Positions 15,622 to 24,437 are shown, numbered from the stretch's first letter. The stretch: DNA of 64,000 bases from Flavobacteriales bacterium (GCA_020628935.1 JAHDEG010000011.1:1-64000), one strand, 5' to 3'. The notes: a model not told the origin generated them from the letters alone. Program-made: numbers and translations.

Positions 15622-18048
15622 ATGACTAAATATAGTTCTTTTATTGAATCTATTAATGACATTGCATCCCAAGGAATAGACAATGGCATCGTACATTTAC
15701 CAATTGGAAAACAAATTCTTTCAGGAAATAAAATAAGCATCAAAAACAAAGAGCTTACTACTTTCGGTTCTTGTAGTTATCTAGGGCTTGAATTAGACCA
15801 GCGACTGAAAGATGGAGCAATTGAGGCAATTGAAACGTATGGCACACAGTTTTCTTCATCTACTGCATATACAAAAGTCCCTCTTTATAACGAGTTAGAA
15901 GATAATTTTAGTAAACTATTTGGCTCTATTGCCATTGTTTCGCAAACAACTACCCTTGGTCACATGGGAACTATCCCTATTGTAATTGATGATAATGATA
16001 TTGTAATTTTAGATCATCAAGTTCATAATACTGTTCAAATCTCAGTTAATCTTTTAAAATCTAGGGGTATCGCTGTTGATATGATTAGACATAATAGATT
16101 AGATATTTTAGAGGAGAAAATAAAAAGCTATAGAAATAAGTATCGCAGAATATGGTACATGATTGATGGTGTGTACTCAATGTACGGAGATTTTGCACCC
16201 ATAAAACAAATTGAGGCTTTAATGAACAAATATGAACAACTATCCGTGTATGTTGATGACGCACATGGAATGAGTTGTTATGGAAAAAATGGAAGAGGTT
16301 ACACATTAAGCCAAATAGACCAACATGAAAACATGATTATTGCAACTTCTTTAGCAAAAGGATTTGGATCAGGTGGTGCGGTATTTCTATTTAAAAATAA
16401 AAAGCAGAGTGAACTTATACAGAGGTGTTCGTTGACTTTAATGGCCTGCGGACCTTCTCAACCGGCAATACTAGGAGCTTCTTTAGCTTCATCAAAAATA
16501 CATTTATCGAATGAGGTTAATGTGTTACAGAATAAATTAATGAGAAAAATCGCCTACTGCAATCAGAAAATTAAAGAGGCAAAACTTCCATTAATCGCTA
16601 ACAATGAGGGACCCATATTTTTCATTGGAGCAAGCTTACCAAAGCTAGCAACTAAAGTAATTCAAAAAACAATGGATGATGGATTTTACACCAACTACGG
16701 TGTATTTCCGGCAGTATCTCCTAGAAACTCTGGTATTAGGTTCACTATAACAAATCATCACAATAAACGTGACATTGATGGTTTAGTTGAGTCACTAAAA
16801 CATAATCTGAATACTGTACTTAAACAAGAAAATTTTTCAGAAGAAAGAATCTATAAAGCTTTTAAACTACCAATTCCGGTGGAAAAACCAAAAACACTAA
16901 CAATTAAAGTAAATGAAAATCAGTTATTACTTTCTCACCACCAAACTGTAAATAATATTGATCAAAAAAAATGGAATTTACATTTAGGAAAGCTTAACAT
17001 GATAGATTCTAATTCCCTCCAAATATTTGAATCTGTTTACAAAAACACATCGACTAAACATCTTAATTGGGACTTTGATTATATTAGTATAACTGATACC
17101 TATACCCAAGATGTTATTTTGCAAACTTTTTTTACTACAAGCATTGTAAAAGATGACATGTTATCAAGTAAAGAAAAATCTGAAGTAATAGAGCACGAAC
17201 GACTGAACGACCCGTACTACATGACATCAAAAATGATGATGATGGGAACCCAACTAACAGAGGGGAATCACTTGTTTTTAAACAAAAAACACCCTAAATG
17301 GAAGCAAGCCATTCACATGCTTTTTAACAAAATTGAAAAACTTAAATACGAGCACCAAGCAAACACCTTGTTAATGAGAGATTTTGATAGTCAAGATAGT
17401 TCATTAGACCAATTGTTTATTGCTTATGGGTTTATAAAAAATGAAATGCCTGCTAACAATATTGCACCAATTAATTTTATATTGGAGGAAGACTTTTTGG
17501 ATACAATTTCTACTAAATCTAGAAGACACGTTAGAAAGCACATTCTACCAAATAGGAAGTTGTACTCTATTGAGTATGATAAAAATATAATTCTGAATCA
17601 ATTTGATCATTGCTATAACCTATATAAAAATGTACACGAAAAAAGCAAAGAACTAAACACTTTTAAGCTACCCAAACAACTTTTTAAGAAAATCTTATTG
17701 AGCAAGAACTGGCATGTAATTTTGCTTAGGGAAAAAAAATCACAAGAAATTGTTAGTATACTATATGGATACAATCACAAAGAAAAATTTTACGCTAAAA
17801 TAATTGGATTAGATTATAGCTTACCTGCTTCTCATGAACTATACAGACAAACACTTTACCAAACAATGCTTAAAGCCTCAGTGCTTGGCTGTAAACAATT
17901 ACATTTTGGATTTACAGCGAGCATAGAGAAAAAGAAACTTGGTGCTAAACAAGTTAAACTGCACTCTTATTCCCAAGTAAGCGATCAGTTTAATCTTGAA
18001 TACATCAACGCTTTTGAAAAAAGCATCAAAAGCAAACAAATGGCCTAG
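15622..18048 (+). CDS. Alpha-oxoamine synthase fused to a GNAT/BioF2-like acyltransferase
   Basis: The 808-residue product has two parts. Residues about 1-400 are a PLP-dependent alpha-oxoamine synthase (the family of serine palmitoyltransferase, BioF, KBL and CqsA): D-D-A-H-G at 212-216 and the PLP lysine K246 in T-S-L-A-K-G-F-G-S-G are present. Residues about 490-808 resemble GNAT_6/BioF2-like acyltransferases, with S-R-R-H-V-R-K-H and H-E-L-Y-R-Q-T-L-Y-Q segments. The first half would condense an amino acid with an acyl thioester; the second could acylate the product. A sphingoid-base or sulfonolipid role is attractive but inferred. It has its own promoter and no co-transcribed partner. 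Family members are normally about 400 residues. Confidence 0.85.
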   Translation: MTKYSSFIESINDIASQGIDNGIVHLPIGKQILSGNKISIKNKELTTFGSCSYLGLELDQRLKDGAIEAIETYGTQFSSSTAYTKVPLYNELEDNFSKLFGSIAIVSQTTTLGHMGTIPIVIDDNDIVILDHQVHNTVQISVNLLKSRGIAVDMIRHNRLDILEEKIKSYRNKYRRIWYMIDGVYSMYGDFAPIKQIEALMNKYEQLSVYVDDAHGMSCYGKNGRGYTLSQIDQHENMIIATSLAKGFGSGGAVFLFKNKKQSELIQRCSLTLMACGPSQPAILGASLASSKIHLSNEVNVLQNKLMRKIAYCNQKIKEAKLPLIANNEGPIFFIGASLPKLATKVIQKTMDDGFYTNYGVFPAVSPRNSGIRFTITNHHNKRDIDGLVESLKHNLNTVLKQENFSEERIYKAFKLPIPVEKPKTLTIKVNENQLLLSHHQTVNNIDQKKWNLHLGKLNMIDSNSLQIFESVYKNTSTKHLNWDFDYISITDTYTQDVILQTFFTTSIVKDDMLSSKEKSEVIEHERLNDPYYMTSKMMMMGTQLTEGNHLFLNKKHPKWKQAIHMLFNKIEKLKYEHQANTLLMRDFDSQDSSLDQLFIAYGFIKNEMPANNIAPINFILEEDFLDTISTKSRRHVRKHILPNRKLYSIEYDKNIILNQFDHCYNLYKNVHEKSKELNTFKLPKQLFKKILLSKNWHVILLREKKSQEIVSILYGYNHKEKFYAKIIGLDYSLPASHELYRQTLYQTMLKASVLGCKQLHFGFTASIEKKKLGAKQVKLHSYSQVSDQFNLEYINAFEKSIKSKQMA

Positions 18049-18165
18049 AATTAGTGTAAAAATTTAAATAGCTATTTCTCTAAAATTTCTGATTAAAAAT
18101 ATAATTGTACACTTTATTTATTTAGACAGGTCAGAAATTAGCAGATTTTTACTGATTAAGTCTTT

Positions 18166-18187
18166 CCCAAGGATTTAGATCCTTGGG
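18166..18187. terminator. Hairpin between convergent genes, possible terminator
   Basis: CCCAAGGAT (18166-18174) pairs perfectly with ATCCTTGGG (18179-18187) over a TTAG loop. No run of T follows on either strand, so it may terminate weakly or merely stabilise transcript ends. Confidence 0.45.
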
Positions 18188-18245
18188 GGGACTTTAGAGC
18201 AAATTGTTGGCTTTAATTTTTATCAAATATTTTAAGTCGAAAAAT

Positions 18246-19739
18246 TCATTCAGGAATTACTTTATGATTGATAAATTGTTTTGATGATATGTTAAGTAGT
18301 GAAAGTATATAAAACCTGCTCTTTTTAAGAAAATCGCAAGTGATCGTATACTTGGAGTTACCCGTAGTAAATTTATGACTAAATATTACTTGACCATTTA
18401 CATTATTTATAGTTAAATAATAATCATGGTTTTTTGTTAATCCTTCTAAATAAATAGAATTATCAAACACCCTGATTTTCAACTCATCGGCATTTATTTT
18501 ACATTCAACAGCAATAGGGGGATAAAATGTATGATTCCCATTGTAGTCTACCTGCTTTAACTTATAATAATTAACTCCTTCACTAGGCGAATCATGTAAA
18601 AAAGAATATTTATTTAATGTATTACTATTACCGTTTCCTGACACTGAGCCTATTAATTTTTGATTACAATACAAATCAAAAAAATTATTATTTATTTCTG
18701 TTAAGGTTTGCCAACTTAACTCCACCATATGCCCTATTGATTCACCTGAAAAACTGATAAGCTCAATAGGTAGTGGAGTGGTAGTATTATTAATAGATCC
18801 TATTTTAAAAATACTATTTAGTTCAGTAGTATTTAATCCTACTCTTTGCACAATCGGATTTACAGCATCCCCAGAATTTACACCTGCAGTCCCAATCACT
18901 GAAGATTCTCTCATCACTCTTAAATGACTAAGGTCACCAACCACACCTATATTCTTTGCATACATTTGTACGTTATAATTCCCTCCAGTTAATCCATCTC
19001 CAACAGTTAAAGTCCAATGAGAATTATGTCTTCTAACAATAGTTTCTACTCCATCAACTATTGACACATCATTTACAGAAAGTTCAGTTTGATATGAAAC
19101 CATAACTGTACCTCCTATAGTAGGTGCGGTAACTGGCATAGAAACATAAACTGGTTTATAAAAATTTTCATCACCTGCTGGTAATAAACCTTTATTTCCA
19201 CCATCTGAAATTGTAGATAAACCAAACCACCTTTTAAAATTACCTCCGTAAATGCTACCAGAACCAATGTCAATAAAACCACTCTTAGCTACAGAAAGTC
19301 CTAATGTTAAGGTTTCTGTATTTAAATTAATTACTTTATCTGTTAATCGTAATGTATCACCAACAATTATTGATGTGTTCAAACTAAGGTGGGGTATAGC
19401 ACTCGTATTTTCTAAAAGAAGATTATTTATTTGTACAGGATTGCTACCACCAATATTTTGTAAAGCGGTTCCGTTCATAACCAAAGTTCCAGAGTCTAAA
19501 GTAAATACTTCATTAGTGGTTCTGTTCACTAAATCGCCCGTAATTTCAAATAAACCTGCATTTTCAAACTCTGCTTGAGTAGTCATTGAACTATCATGAT
19601 AATAAGTACCTTGTACAGTTAATGTTACTGCAGAATCTAAATGAATTTTTGTGCCTTTATTGCATAAATTTATTTGAGCGAAAATTTTACTAGAACAACA
19701 AAGAAATATAATACAAAAATAATATTTATACATATCCAT
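18246..19739 (-). CDS. Secreted surface protein with divergent T9SS-type tail
   Basis: The 497-residue product has a signal peptide ending I-F-A-Q (about residue 22), a beta-rich body with the L-D-S-G-T-L-V-M-N-G and W-F-G-L-S-T strands often seen in large Bacteroidota surface proteins, then a domain around P-L-P-I-E-L-I-S-F-S-G typical just before type A sorting tails. The last 80 residues resemble the type A domain but lack the usual P-N-P motif, so the export route is less sure. Its ATG overlaps the TAA of the upstream gene by one base (TAATG), so the two are co-translated. No enzymatic function is visible. Confidence 0.75.
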   Translation of the reverse strand: MDMYKYYFCIIFLCCSSKIFAQINLCNKGTKIHLDSAVTLTVQGTYYHDSSMTTQAEFENAGLFEITGDLVNRTTNEVFTLDSGTLVMNGTALQNIGGSNPVQINNLLLENTSAIPHLSLNTSIIVGDTLRLTDKVINLNTETLTLGLSVAKSGFIDIGSGSIYGGNFKRWFGLSTISDGGNKGLLPAGDENFYKPVYVSMPVTAPTIGGTVMVSYQTELSVNDVSIVDGVETIVRRHNSHWTLTVGDGLTGGNYNVQMYAKNIGVVGDLSHLRVMRESSVIGTAGVNSGDAVNPIVQRVGLNTTELNSIFKIGSINNTTTPLPIELISFSGESIGHMVELSWQTLTEINNNFFDLYCNQKLIGSVSGNGNSNTLNKYSFLHDSPSEGVNYYKLKQVDYNGNHTFYPPIAVECKINADELKIRVFDNSIYLEGLTKNHDYYLTINNVNGQVIFSHKFTTGNSKYTITCDFLKKSRFYILSLLNISSKQFINHKVIPE

Positions 19740-20404
19740 TACTTAAATTGTAAAGCTATAAGACCTACTGCAGGAGAAGCTAGTCCATTACCCCCAAAAC
19801 CAATAATTCTGATAAGTACATCCGTCTTAGAGTCTTCTTCAATCTCTACCCAGCCAGAATCACTCAATCCTGAGACCCCAATGGGTGCTGCCGGGCCAGT
19901 TAATCCATCTAAAGCACTCCATGAAGTTCCATTATCTAATGAGTACTCAGCACCTAAATTAGCTGTGCCAATACTGCCTGTAGAAACATTAACCATTAAT
20001 CTTACTGAATCTGCATTTGACAAGCCTACTTTAAAGCGATGTATCGATAATCCTAAGAATTCTGTTCCTGCGGCTGGCATTGCAGACCAAGTAGCTAAGG
20101 CAGAGTTTACCGTAATATTAATCGATAATTGAGTATTAGTTGTTTTAAAATTACTCCACCGCCCGCCATCAAACATGTGTAAAGTACTATCGTCTAATGA
20201 AAATGCAATTAAACCCTTTGCTGGAGAAGGAATTGCTTTTAACTGAGCAGTGGTCATTCGAGGGAATAGAACTCCCTGAGTGGTAGACTCAATTTCAAAA
20301 ATAGCTGAAGAATCTGGATTGCACTCATTAATACCAATCCCTTGAGAATTGGCTTTTAATGATAATACTATTAAAACAAGGTAAAAAAAATTTTCTTTTA
20401 ACAT
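19739..20404 (-). CDS. Secreted protein with Bacteroidota 'tail-fibre-like' N-terminal motif
   Basis: The 221-residue product has a signal peptide ending in A-N-S-Q (about residue 21). It continues G-I-G-I-N-E-C-N-P-D-S-S-A-I-F-E-I-E-S and G-V-L-F-P-R-M-T, the motif that opens many Bacteroidota secreted proteins related to phage tail-fibre heads. The rest is beta-rich and contains L-S-I-N-I-T and W-S-A-L-D-G-L. It has no T9SS tail of its own; the downstream gene, co-translated by a one-base stop-start overlap, has a tail-like end, so the two may form one surface complex. Function unknown. Confidence 0.7.
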   Translation of the reverse strand: MLKENFFYLVLIVLSLKANSQGIGINECNPDSSAIFEIESTTQGVLFPRMTTAQLKAIPSPAKGLIAFSLDDSTLHMFDGGRWSNFKTTNTQLSINITVNSALATWSAMPAAGTEFLGLSIHRFKVGLSNADSVRLMVNVSTGSIGTANLGAEYSLDNGTSWSALDGLTGPAAPIGVSGLSDSGWVEIEEDSKTDVLIRIIGFGGNGLASPAVGLIALQFK

Positions 20405-20699
20405 CTAAATCATTTTGCACCAATATTGCAAAAAAAGAGAACTGTAAAAGTTAGTTTTTAAACGTAAATATGCTTAAAACACTTATGTATATAAACGTAT
20501 TTATGTATAAAATTTTAACGCTTAAAATATTATGGAAGTAAAAAACTTATGGTGTTGTAGCAATTGTTTATGCTATTAATAATAGTTAACACATATTGGC
20601 TCTCATTAATATTTTATTGTAATTAAGCTACTGAGTAGCCATACTAGTAAGATACCCGAATCTATAATTTAAATAAGAAATACAGTAAATGTTAATAGT
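20405..20699. other. AT-rich intergenic stretch with short direct repeats
   Basis: No gene is visible. The motif AACGTA-n2-TATG occurs at 20461-20472 and again at 20495-20506, and TTATGTATA occurs at 20483-20491 and 20501-20509. These could be regulator sites for the minus-strand secreted-protein operon that begins at 20404; chance repetition in AT-rich DNA is also possible. Confidence 0.3.
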
Positions 20700-20923
20700 T
20701 TTTATATCAATTGGAGAAAGAAAAAGCCCAAATAGAGGCTCATACAAAGGAACTAGACAACCCTAAAATTGCAGTAGAAGTACTCCCACTACAGAAATTT
20801 TATAAAGCTGAGCAGTATCATCAAAATTTCGTTAAACGAAACCCTAGTCAAGGTTACGTTGTTGGTGTGTCTATTCCCCGTTATAAAAAAGCAATACTAA
20901 AATTTCCTGAGTTGCTTAAATAG
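20700..20923 (+). pseudogene. msrA: Duplicated 3' fragment of msrA (about 70 codons)
   Basis: The reading frame from 20711 (a TTG, not a convincing start) to the TAG at 20921-20923 matches the last 70 codons of msrBA (13036-13248) at about nine positions in ten, both in bases and residues; [10 protein letters not shown] and [15 protein letters not shown] are identical. The similarity stops abruptly just upstream, where an in-frame TAG lies. The fragment lacks the catalytic G-C-F-W-C and the whole MsrB domain, so it cannot reduce methionine sulfoxide. It is a remnant of a recent segmental duplication. Like the parent, it ends a few bases before a converging response-regulator gene. Confidence 0.85.
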
Positions 20924-20947
20924 TGTTAGTGGTTGTTATTTAGCGAT

Positions 20948-21355
20948 TCACCAATTAAAATGTTTTCTCATAGTAGCTCTTAAACCTTCTGCTGTAAGAG
21001 GTTTAGATAAAAACCCCTCTGAAACACCAAGCGAATCTGCCCTGTCTTTATCATCTTGTAGTATAGATGTACTCAGCATTAATATAACAACCGATTTTTT
21101 TAGTGAGTCACTAAAATCATTGTACGCTTCAAGAAACTCGAAACCATTCATTTTAGGCATATTAATATCTAAAAATATTAGCGAAGGAATATAACTGCTA
21201 TCCTCAGTTCCTTTTTTAATATAGTCTAAAGCCTCTAAACCATTTTTCGCAGTTTCAACTCTATCTGTAATTCCAAGAGTTAAAATTAATTCTTTATTAA
21301 TTAGGTTTGTAGCTAAGCTATCATCAACTAATAAAACACTATCAATCTTTTTCAT
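20948..21355 (-). CDS. Single-domain CheY-like response regulator
   Basis: The 135-residue product is a receiver domain only: acidic pair D11-D12, phospho-acceptor D63 in F-L-D-I-N-M-P-K-M-N-G, conserved S/T in L-S-T-S, and K in S-K-P-L-T. There is no output domain, so it would act by protein contact or as a phosphorelay intermediate. It begins 2 bases after the stop codon of the ethylene-receptor-like kinase gene and is almost certainly its partner. Confidence 0.93.
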   Translation of the reverse strand: MKKIDSVLLVDDSLATNLINKELILTLGITDRVETAKNGLEALDYIKKGTEDSSYIPSLIFLDINMPKMNGFEFLEAYNDFSDSLKKSVVILMLSTSILQDDKDRADSLGVSEGFLSKPLTAEGLRATMRKHFNW

Positions 21356-21357
21356 TT

Positions 21358-23460
21358 TTATACTTTAAGTGTAAAATAGAAGGTGGTTCCTTTATTTAAG
21401 CCTGATTTTAACCATACTTTTCCATTATGATCTTTAATTATTTTTTTACAAGTAGCTAAACCAATACCCGTTCCCGAATACTCATCTCTTGTATTTAATC
21501 TCTGAAAAACCTCAAAAATTTTATCGTGATATTTCTCATCTATTCCTATTCCATTATCACTAATACTAAATTGCCAAAAAGACTCTTTCACAGTACAGTC
21601 AATAGTAACCAACGGATTTTCAGATTCGTTATACTTTAAACCATTAGTTATAAAATTTTTGAACAAGAGATAGAGGTGAGATTTTGAAGCAACTATATCA
21701 GGTAAATCAGTAATTTCAATATTAGCATTTTTTTCAGTTAAAACTTGTTCTAAATCAGCTTTAACATTTTGTAATAATTCGTTAGTATTAATTTTTTCTT
21801 TTTTAAGCTCACTATTATTAAATCTAGAATACTCTAAAATATCTGTAATGAGAATCTTTAGTCTTGTTGCTGCATCTTTAGCAAAACTTAAAAACTGTAA
21901 CCCCTTGTCATCAAGAACAGTGTTATACTTTAACTCAAAAATTTCTATTGTACTCTGAATTGTTCCTAGAGGTTCTTGTAAATCGTGAGATATCATATAA
22001 CCAAATTGCTCTAACTGTTTGTTACTCTTTTGAAGATTTGATATTGCTAAATTACGTTCTTCATTTGCTTTTCTGAGTTCTTTTTCTGAGTTGACTTGAT
22101 TGTTGATATTTTCGAACAGTACAACTGCACCAGAAGGTTTATTAGCCAAATCTTTTAACTGAACAGCTCTAACATCTAAATAGGTAATATCATGAAACCC
22201 TGGACGTTTCAAAATTAATCTTGTTCTGACGTCTTGTTCACCGTTTAGGGCTCGAACTATTGGTAAATCAGTTTCTTTTAAAGGGGTAACTGCATCTAAT
22301 TCGAACACTCCGAATTTACTAACCATTTCACCTTTGTTTACTCCTTCAATATTGTCATCTGCGATTATTTCTCTTCCCGACTGATTTGATAATATGATAT
22401 CACCTTTCATATCAGCAACCACAACTCCAAAGGGGGATTGCTGCAAAACTGCATCTAATAATTCTTTCTTGTCTCCCAGTTCCTTTTTCATAGCTTCCCT
22501 TTCTAATGCAGTACTTATCCATCCTCCTAATAAACGAAGTAAATTTATCTCCGACTTATTAAAAGCTACTCTAGTTGTATCACTTGAAAAATTGAGCGTT
22601 CCGTAGGTTTTACTATTTACTAAAAGTGGTATTCCAATATAAGACTCTAACTTAAATGCTCCATAGCAAGGATGTGCATTGTAAACAGAATCTTTCATAC
22701 TATCAATATGAATTAATTTATTCTCCTTTAATACTATATCACAATAGGTATTACCAATATCAAAAGTTTCGCCACCAGTAAGTAAACCAGCTTCATGAAA
22801 TGTATATTTAACAACATACTTATTGTTTTTAACCTCACTTATGATACCAATTTTAAGGTTTAGCATTCTAGTGACCTCCTTCAATAAATGAATTACATCT
22901 TCGTCAAAATTGTTAGAAAAATTTGCGATCAAACCGTATAGCATTTTCAGCTGGCTATTGTTTCTTTCGATTTGAGCTAATAACTTTTTAACCTCTTCTT
23001 TCTCTTGAACTTCTTTGGCAAATTGTTCTGGTGATGGCACTTTTAATGCCTTAGGTAAAATTGGAACTAAAATTATTGCAGTTGCTATTGATATTAAACC
23101 TGTTATTAGCTTTAATATAGACTGCAGTCTGTAGGTAGGAGTCCAGATGGTCCAAATATCAATCATGTGTGTTAATCCACAAGAGATAATAAATGCAGCA
23201 AAAAGATAAAAAATACCCTTCAGCTTTAAATCTGTTCTTTTTCTTATAAATACAATCATCATGATTGGAATAACCATGTAAGCAATTGATGTTAATAAAT
23301 CACCAACTACGGTAGTCCACAATACTTCTGGCCGCCAAAAATAGCAGTGCCCATGAGGCATAAAATCACTACTTTCAAAAAAGTTTTTGAAATAGTCAAC
23401 AATGGGACTGTTAGTTGCTTCAAGTACTTCTTTGTGATTATGGCCTTCATGCTGTTTCAT
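21358..23460 (-). CDS. Ethylene-receptor-like (ETR1-type) hybrid-less sensor histidine kinase
   Basis: The 700-residue product opens with a His-rich stretch, then a three-helix membrane domain (about 45-140) that matches the ethylene-binding domain of plant ETR1 and cyanobacterial homologues: D54, Y61, I64-P65 and the copper-ligand pair C94 and H98 in C-G-L-T-H keep the ETR1 spacing. A GAF domain (about 180-320), a PAS domain (about 333-450), a HisKA domain with H492 in S-H-D-L-Q-E-P-L, and a complete HATPase_c domain (D-N-G-I-G-I, G-T-G-I-G-L-A) follow. The start is the ATG at 23460; a TTG 6 bases upstream is unlikely. It is expected in the inner membrane. Ligand identity (ethylene, or another small molecule) is inference. 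It is operonic with the receiver gene. Confidence 0.88.
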   Translation of the reverse strand: MKQHEGHNHKEVLEATNSPIVDYFKNFFESSDFMPHGHCYFWRPEVLWTTVVGDLLTSIAYMVIPIMMIVFIRKRTDLKLKGIFYLFAAFIISCGLTHMIDIWTIWTPTYRLQSILKLITGLISIATAIILVPILPKALKVPSPEQFAKEVQEKEEVKKLLAQIERNNSQLKMLYGLIANFSNNFDEDVIHLLKEVTRMLNLKIGIISEVKNNKYVVKYTFHEAGLLTGGETFDIGNTYCDIVLKENKLIHIDSMKDSVYNAHPCYGAFKLESYIGIPLLVNSKTYGTLNFSSDTTRVAFNKSEINLLRLLGGWISTALEREAMKKELGDKKELLDAVLQQSPFGVVVADMKGDIILSNQSGREIIADDNIEGVNKGEMVSKFGVFELDAVTPLKETDLPIVRALNGEQDVRTRLILKRPGFHDITYLDVRAVQLKDLANKPSGAVVLFENINNQVNSEKELRKANEERNLAISNLQKSNKQLEQFGYMISHDLQEPLGTIQSTIEIFELKYNTVLDDKGLQFLSFAKDAATRLKILITDILEYSRFNNSELKKEKINTNELLQNVKADLEQVLTEKNANIEITDLPDIVASKSHLYLLFKNFITNGLKYNESENPLVTIDCTVKESFWQFSISDNGIGIDEKYHDKIFEVFQRLNTRDEYSGTGIGLATCKKIIKDHNGKVWLKSGLNKGTTFYFTLKV

Positions 23461-23662
23461 AAACAAACTAAATAATGTATTTGGGCTAACTTTCTATTTA
23501 AAAACTCAAAAATAGACATTTATTAAGCGAATAAACCATAACAGATATGATATTAACCTGGAGCTTTATAAATAAATATTAATTTCTGCTGATTTAAAAT
23601 GAAAGGATATGGCCCCATGTAAAAACAACGAATAAATATTTTTTTATAAGAGCAACGTATCA

Positions 23663-23670
23663 TATTTTTG
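23663..23670 (+). promoter_or_regulatory. Probable -7 promoter element of the terB-like gene
   Basis: TATTTTTG matches TAnnTTTG and ends 37 bases before the start codon, giving a short leader. It lies between divergent genes. Confidence 0.45.
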
Positions 23671-23707
23671 CAGTAATTATATCAATACAATATCAAATTC
23701 AATTAAA

Positions 23708-24133
23708 ATGGCTATAGCTGACTTATATCAATCTAGTGAACATAAAAGTAATTTATCACATTTCGCAGCTATAGTTAAACTTGCTTCGGTTGATGGTTCA
23801 ATTAACGAATCAGAAGACAGCATAGTTAAGGGGTTTGCCAAAAAATTAGGTATTACAGACCAAGAATACATAGATATAACCAGTGGAAATAAACATTACC
23901 CCATTCATACCCCAGTTGATGCAATGGATAGAAAACAGCACCTGTTAGATTTCTTTAAAATCATTTACAGCGATCACGTTTTAGATGAGCCTGAAATGAA
24001 AATGTTGATGAGTTATGCTGCAGGATTAGGCTATAACTCTGAACAAGCCAACGAAATAGTTACTAAGTCCATCAAAATTTTTACTAATAAGTTTGATGTA
24101 GAGGAATATGACGCTATCCTTAAGATAGTTTAA
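23708..24133 (+). CDS. TerB-family protein
   Basis: The 141-residue product is all-helical with the TerB pattern: a first acidic motif V-D-G-S-I-N-E-S-E-D (about 29-38) and a second, pseudo-symmetric one, S-D-H-V-L-D-E-P-E-M (about 93-102). TerB-like domains bind metal ions and were named from tellurite-resistance loci, but stand-alone copies occur throughout Bacteroidota with no tellurite link. No terC, terD or terE gene is nearby, so resistance to tellurite should not be assumed. It is probably monocistronic. Confidence 0.8.
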   Translation: MAIADLYQSSEHKSNLSHFAAIVKLASVDGSINESEDSIVKGFAKKLGITDQEYIDITSGNKHYPIHTPVDAMDRKQHLLDFFKIIYSDHVLDEPEMKMLMSYAAGLGYNSEQANEIVTKSIKIFTNKFDVEEYDAILKIV

Positions 24134-24343
24134 ACATTTCATACTTAAGGTTAACTCTGCTACTTCTAAACACAAAAGAATCACTCAAAAATACGTAAAG
24201 GCAGGTTATTAATTTCTTTTTAACATCAATAGTTCCTAGCTCTTTATAATTTGGAATACAAAAGCGCTGTAAAATTATTATTGAGGAAGGGATGAAAAAA
24301 AGCATTAACTATTAAATAATTAATACCTACTAAATTTTTAAAG

Positions 24344-24430
24344 CAGAGAGAGAGGGATTCGAACCCTCGGTACGCGTAAACGCACACACGCTTTCCAGGC
24401 GTGCTCCTTAAGCCACTCGGACACCTCTCT
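24344..24430 (-). tRNA. tRNA-Ser, anticodon GGA
   Basis: On the minus strand an 87-nt cloverleaf is seen: acceptor AGAGAGG/TCTCTCT with one G-T pair, the D-arm G-A-G-T-G-G, an anticodon stem CACGC/GCGTG around the loop CTGGAAA (anticodon GGA), a long variable arm typical of serine tRNAs (GTGTGCGTTTACGCGTAC) and a T-arm GAGGGTTCGAATCCCTC. The CCA end is not encoded. It lies 7 bases from the end of the next minus-strand gene. Confidence 0.95.
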
Positions 24431-24437
24431 AAATATA

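Noticed and set aside
18166..18187. The hairpin after the oxoamine synthase gene as a definite terminator
   Set aside because: The stem is perfect but no T run follows on either strand; it is kept only as a possible terminator.
19674..20132. A 152-codon plus-strand frame opposite the co-translated secreted-protein genes
   Set aside because: The minus-strand proteins carry signal peptides and coherent domain patterns; this frame does not.
20711..20923. The msrA fragment as a functional small protein
   Set aside because: Its start is a TTG without supporting signals, an in-frame stop lies just upstream, and it lacks all catalytic residues.
13263..23460. The two kinase-regulator operons as copies of each other, duplicated with the msrA fragment
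   Set aside because: The kinases differ in type (HisKA_3 with PAS versus HisKA with ethylene-type membrane domain and GAF), and the regulators differ in output domain, so they are not duplicates.
23708..24133. A tellurite-resistance cluster around the TerB-like gene
   Set aside because: No terC, terD, terE or terZ gene is nearby; stand-alone TerB genes are common without tellurite function.
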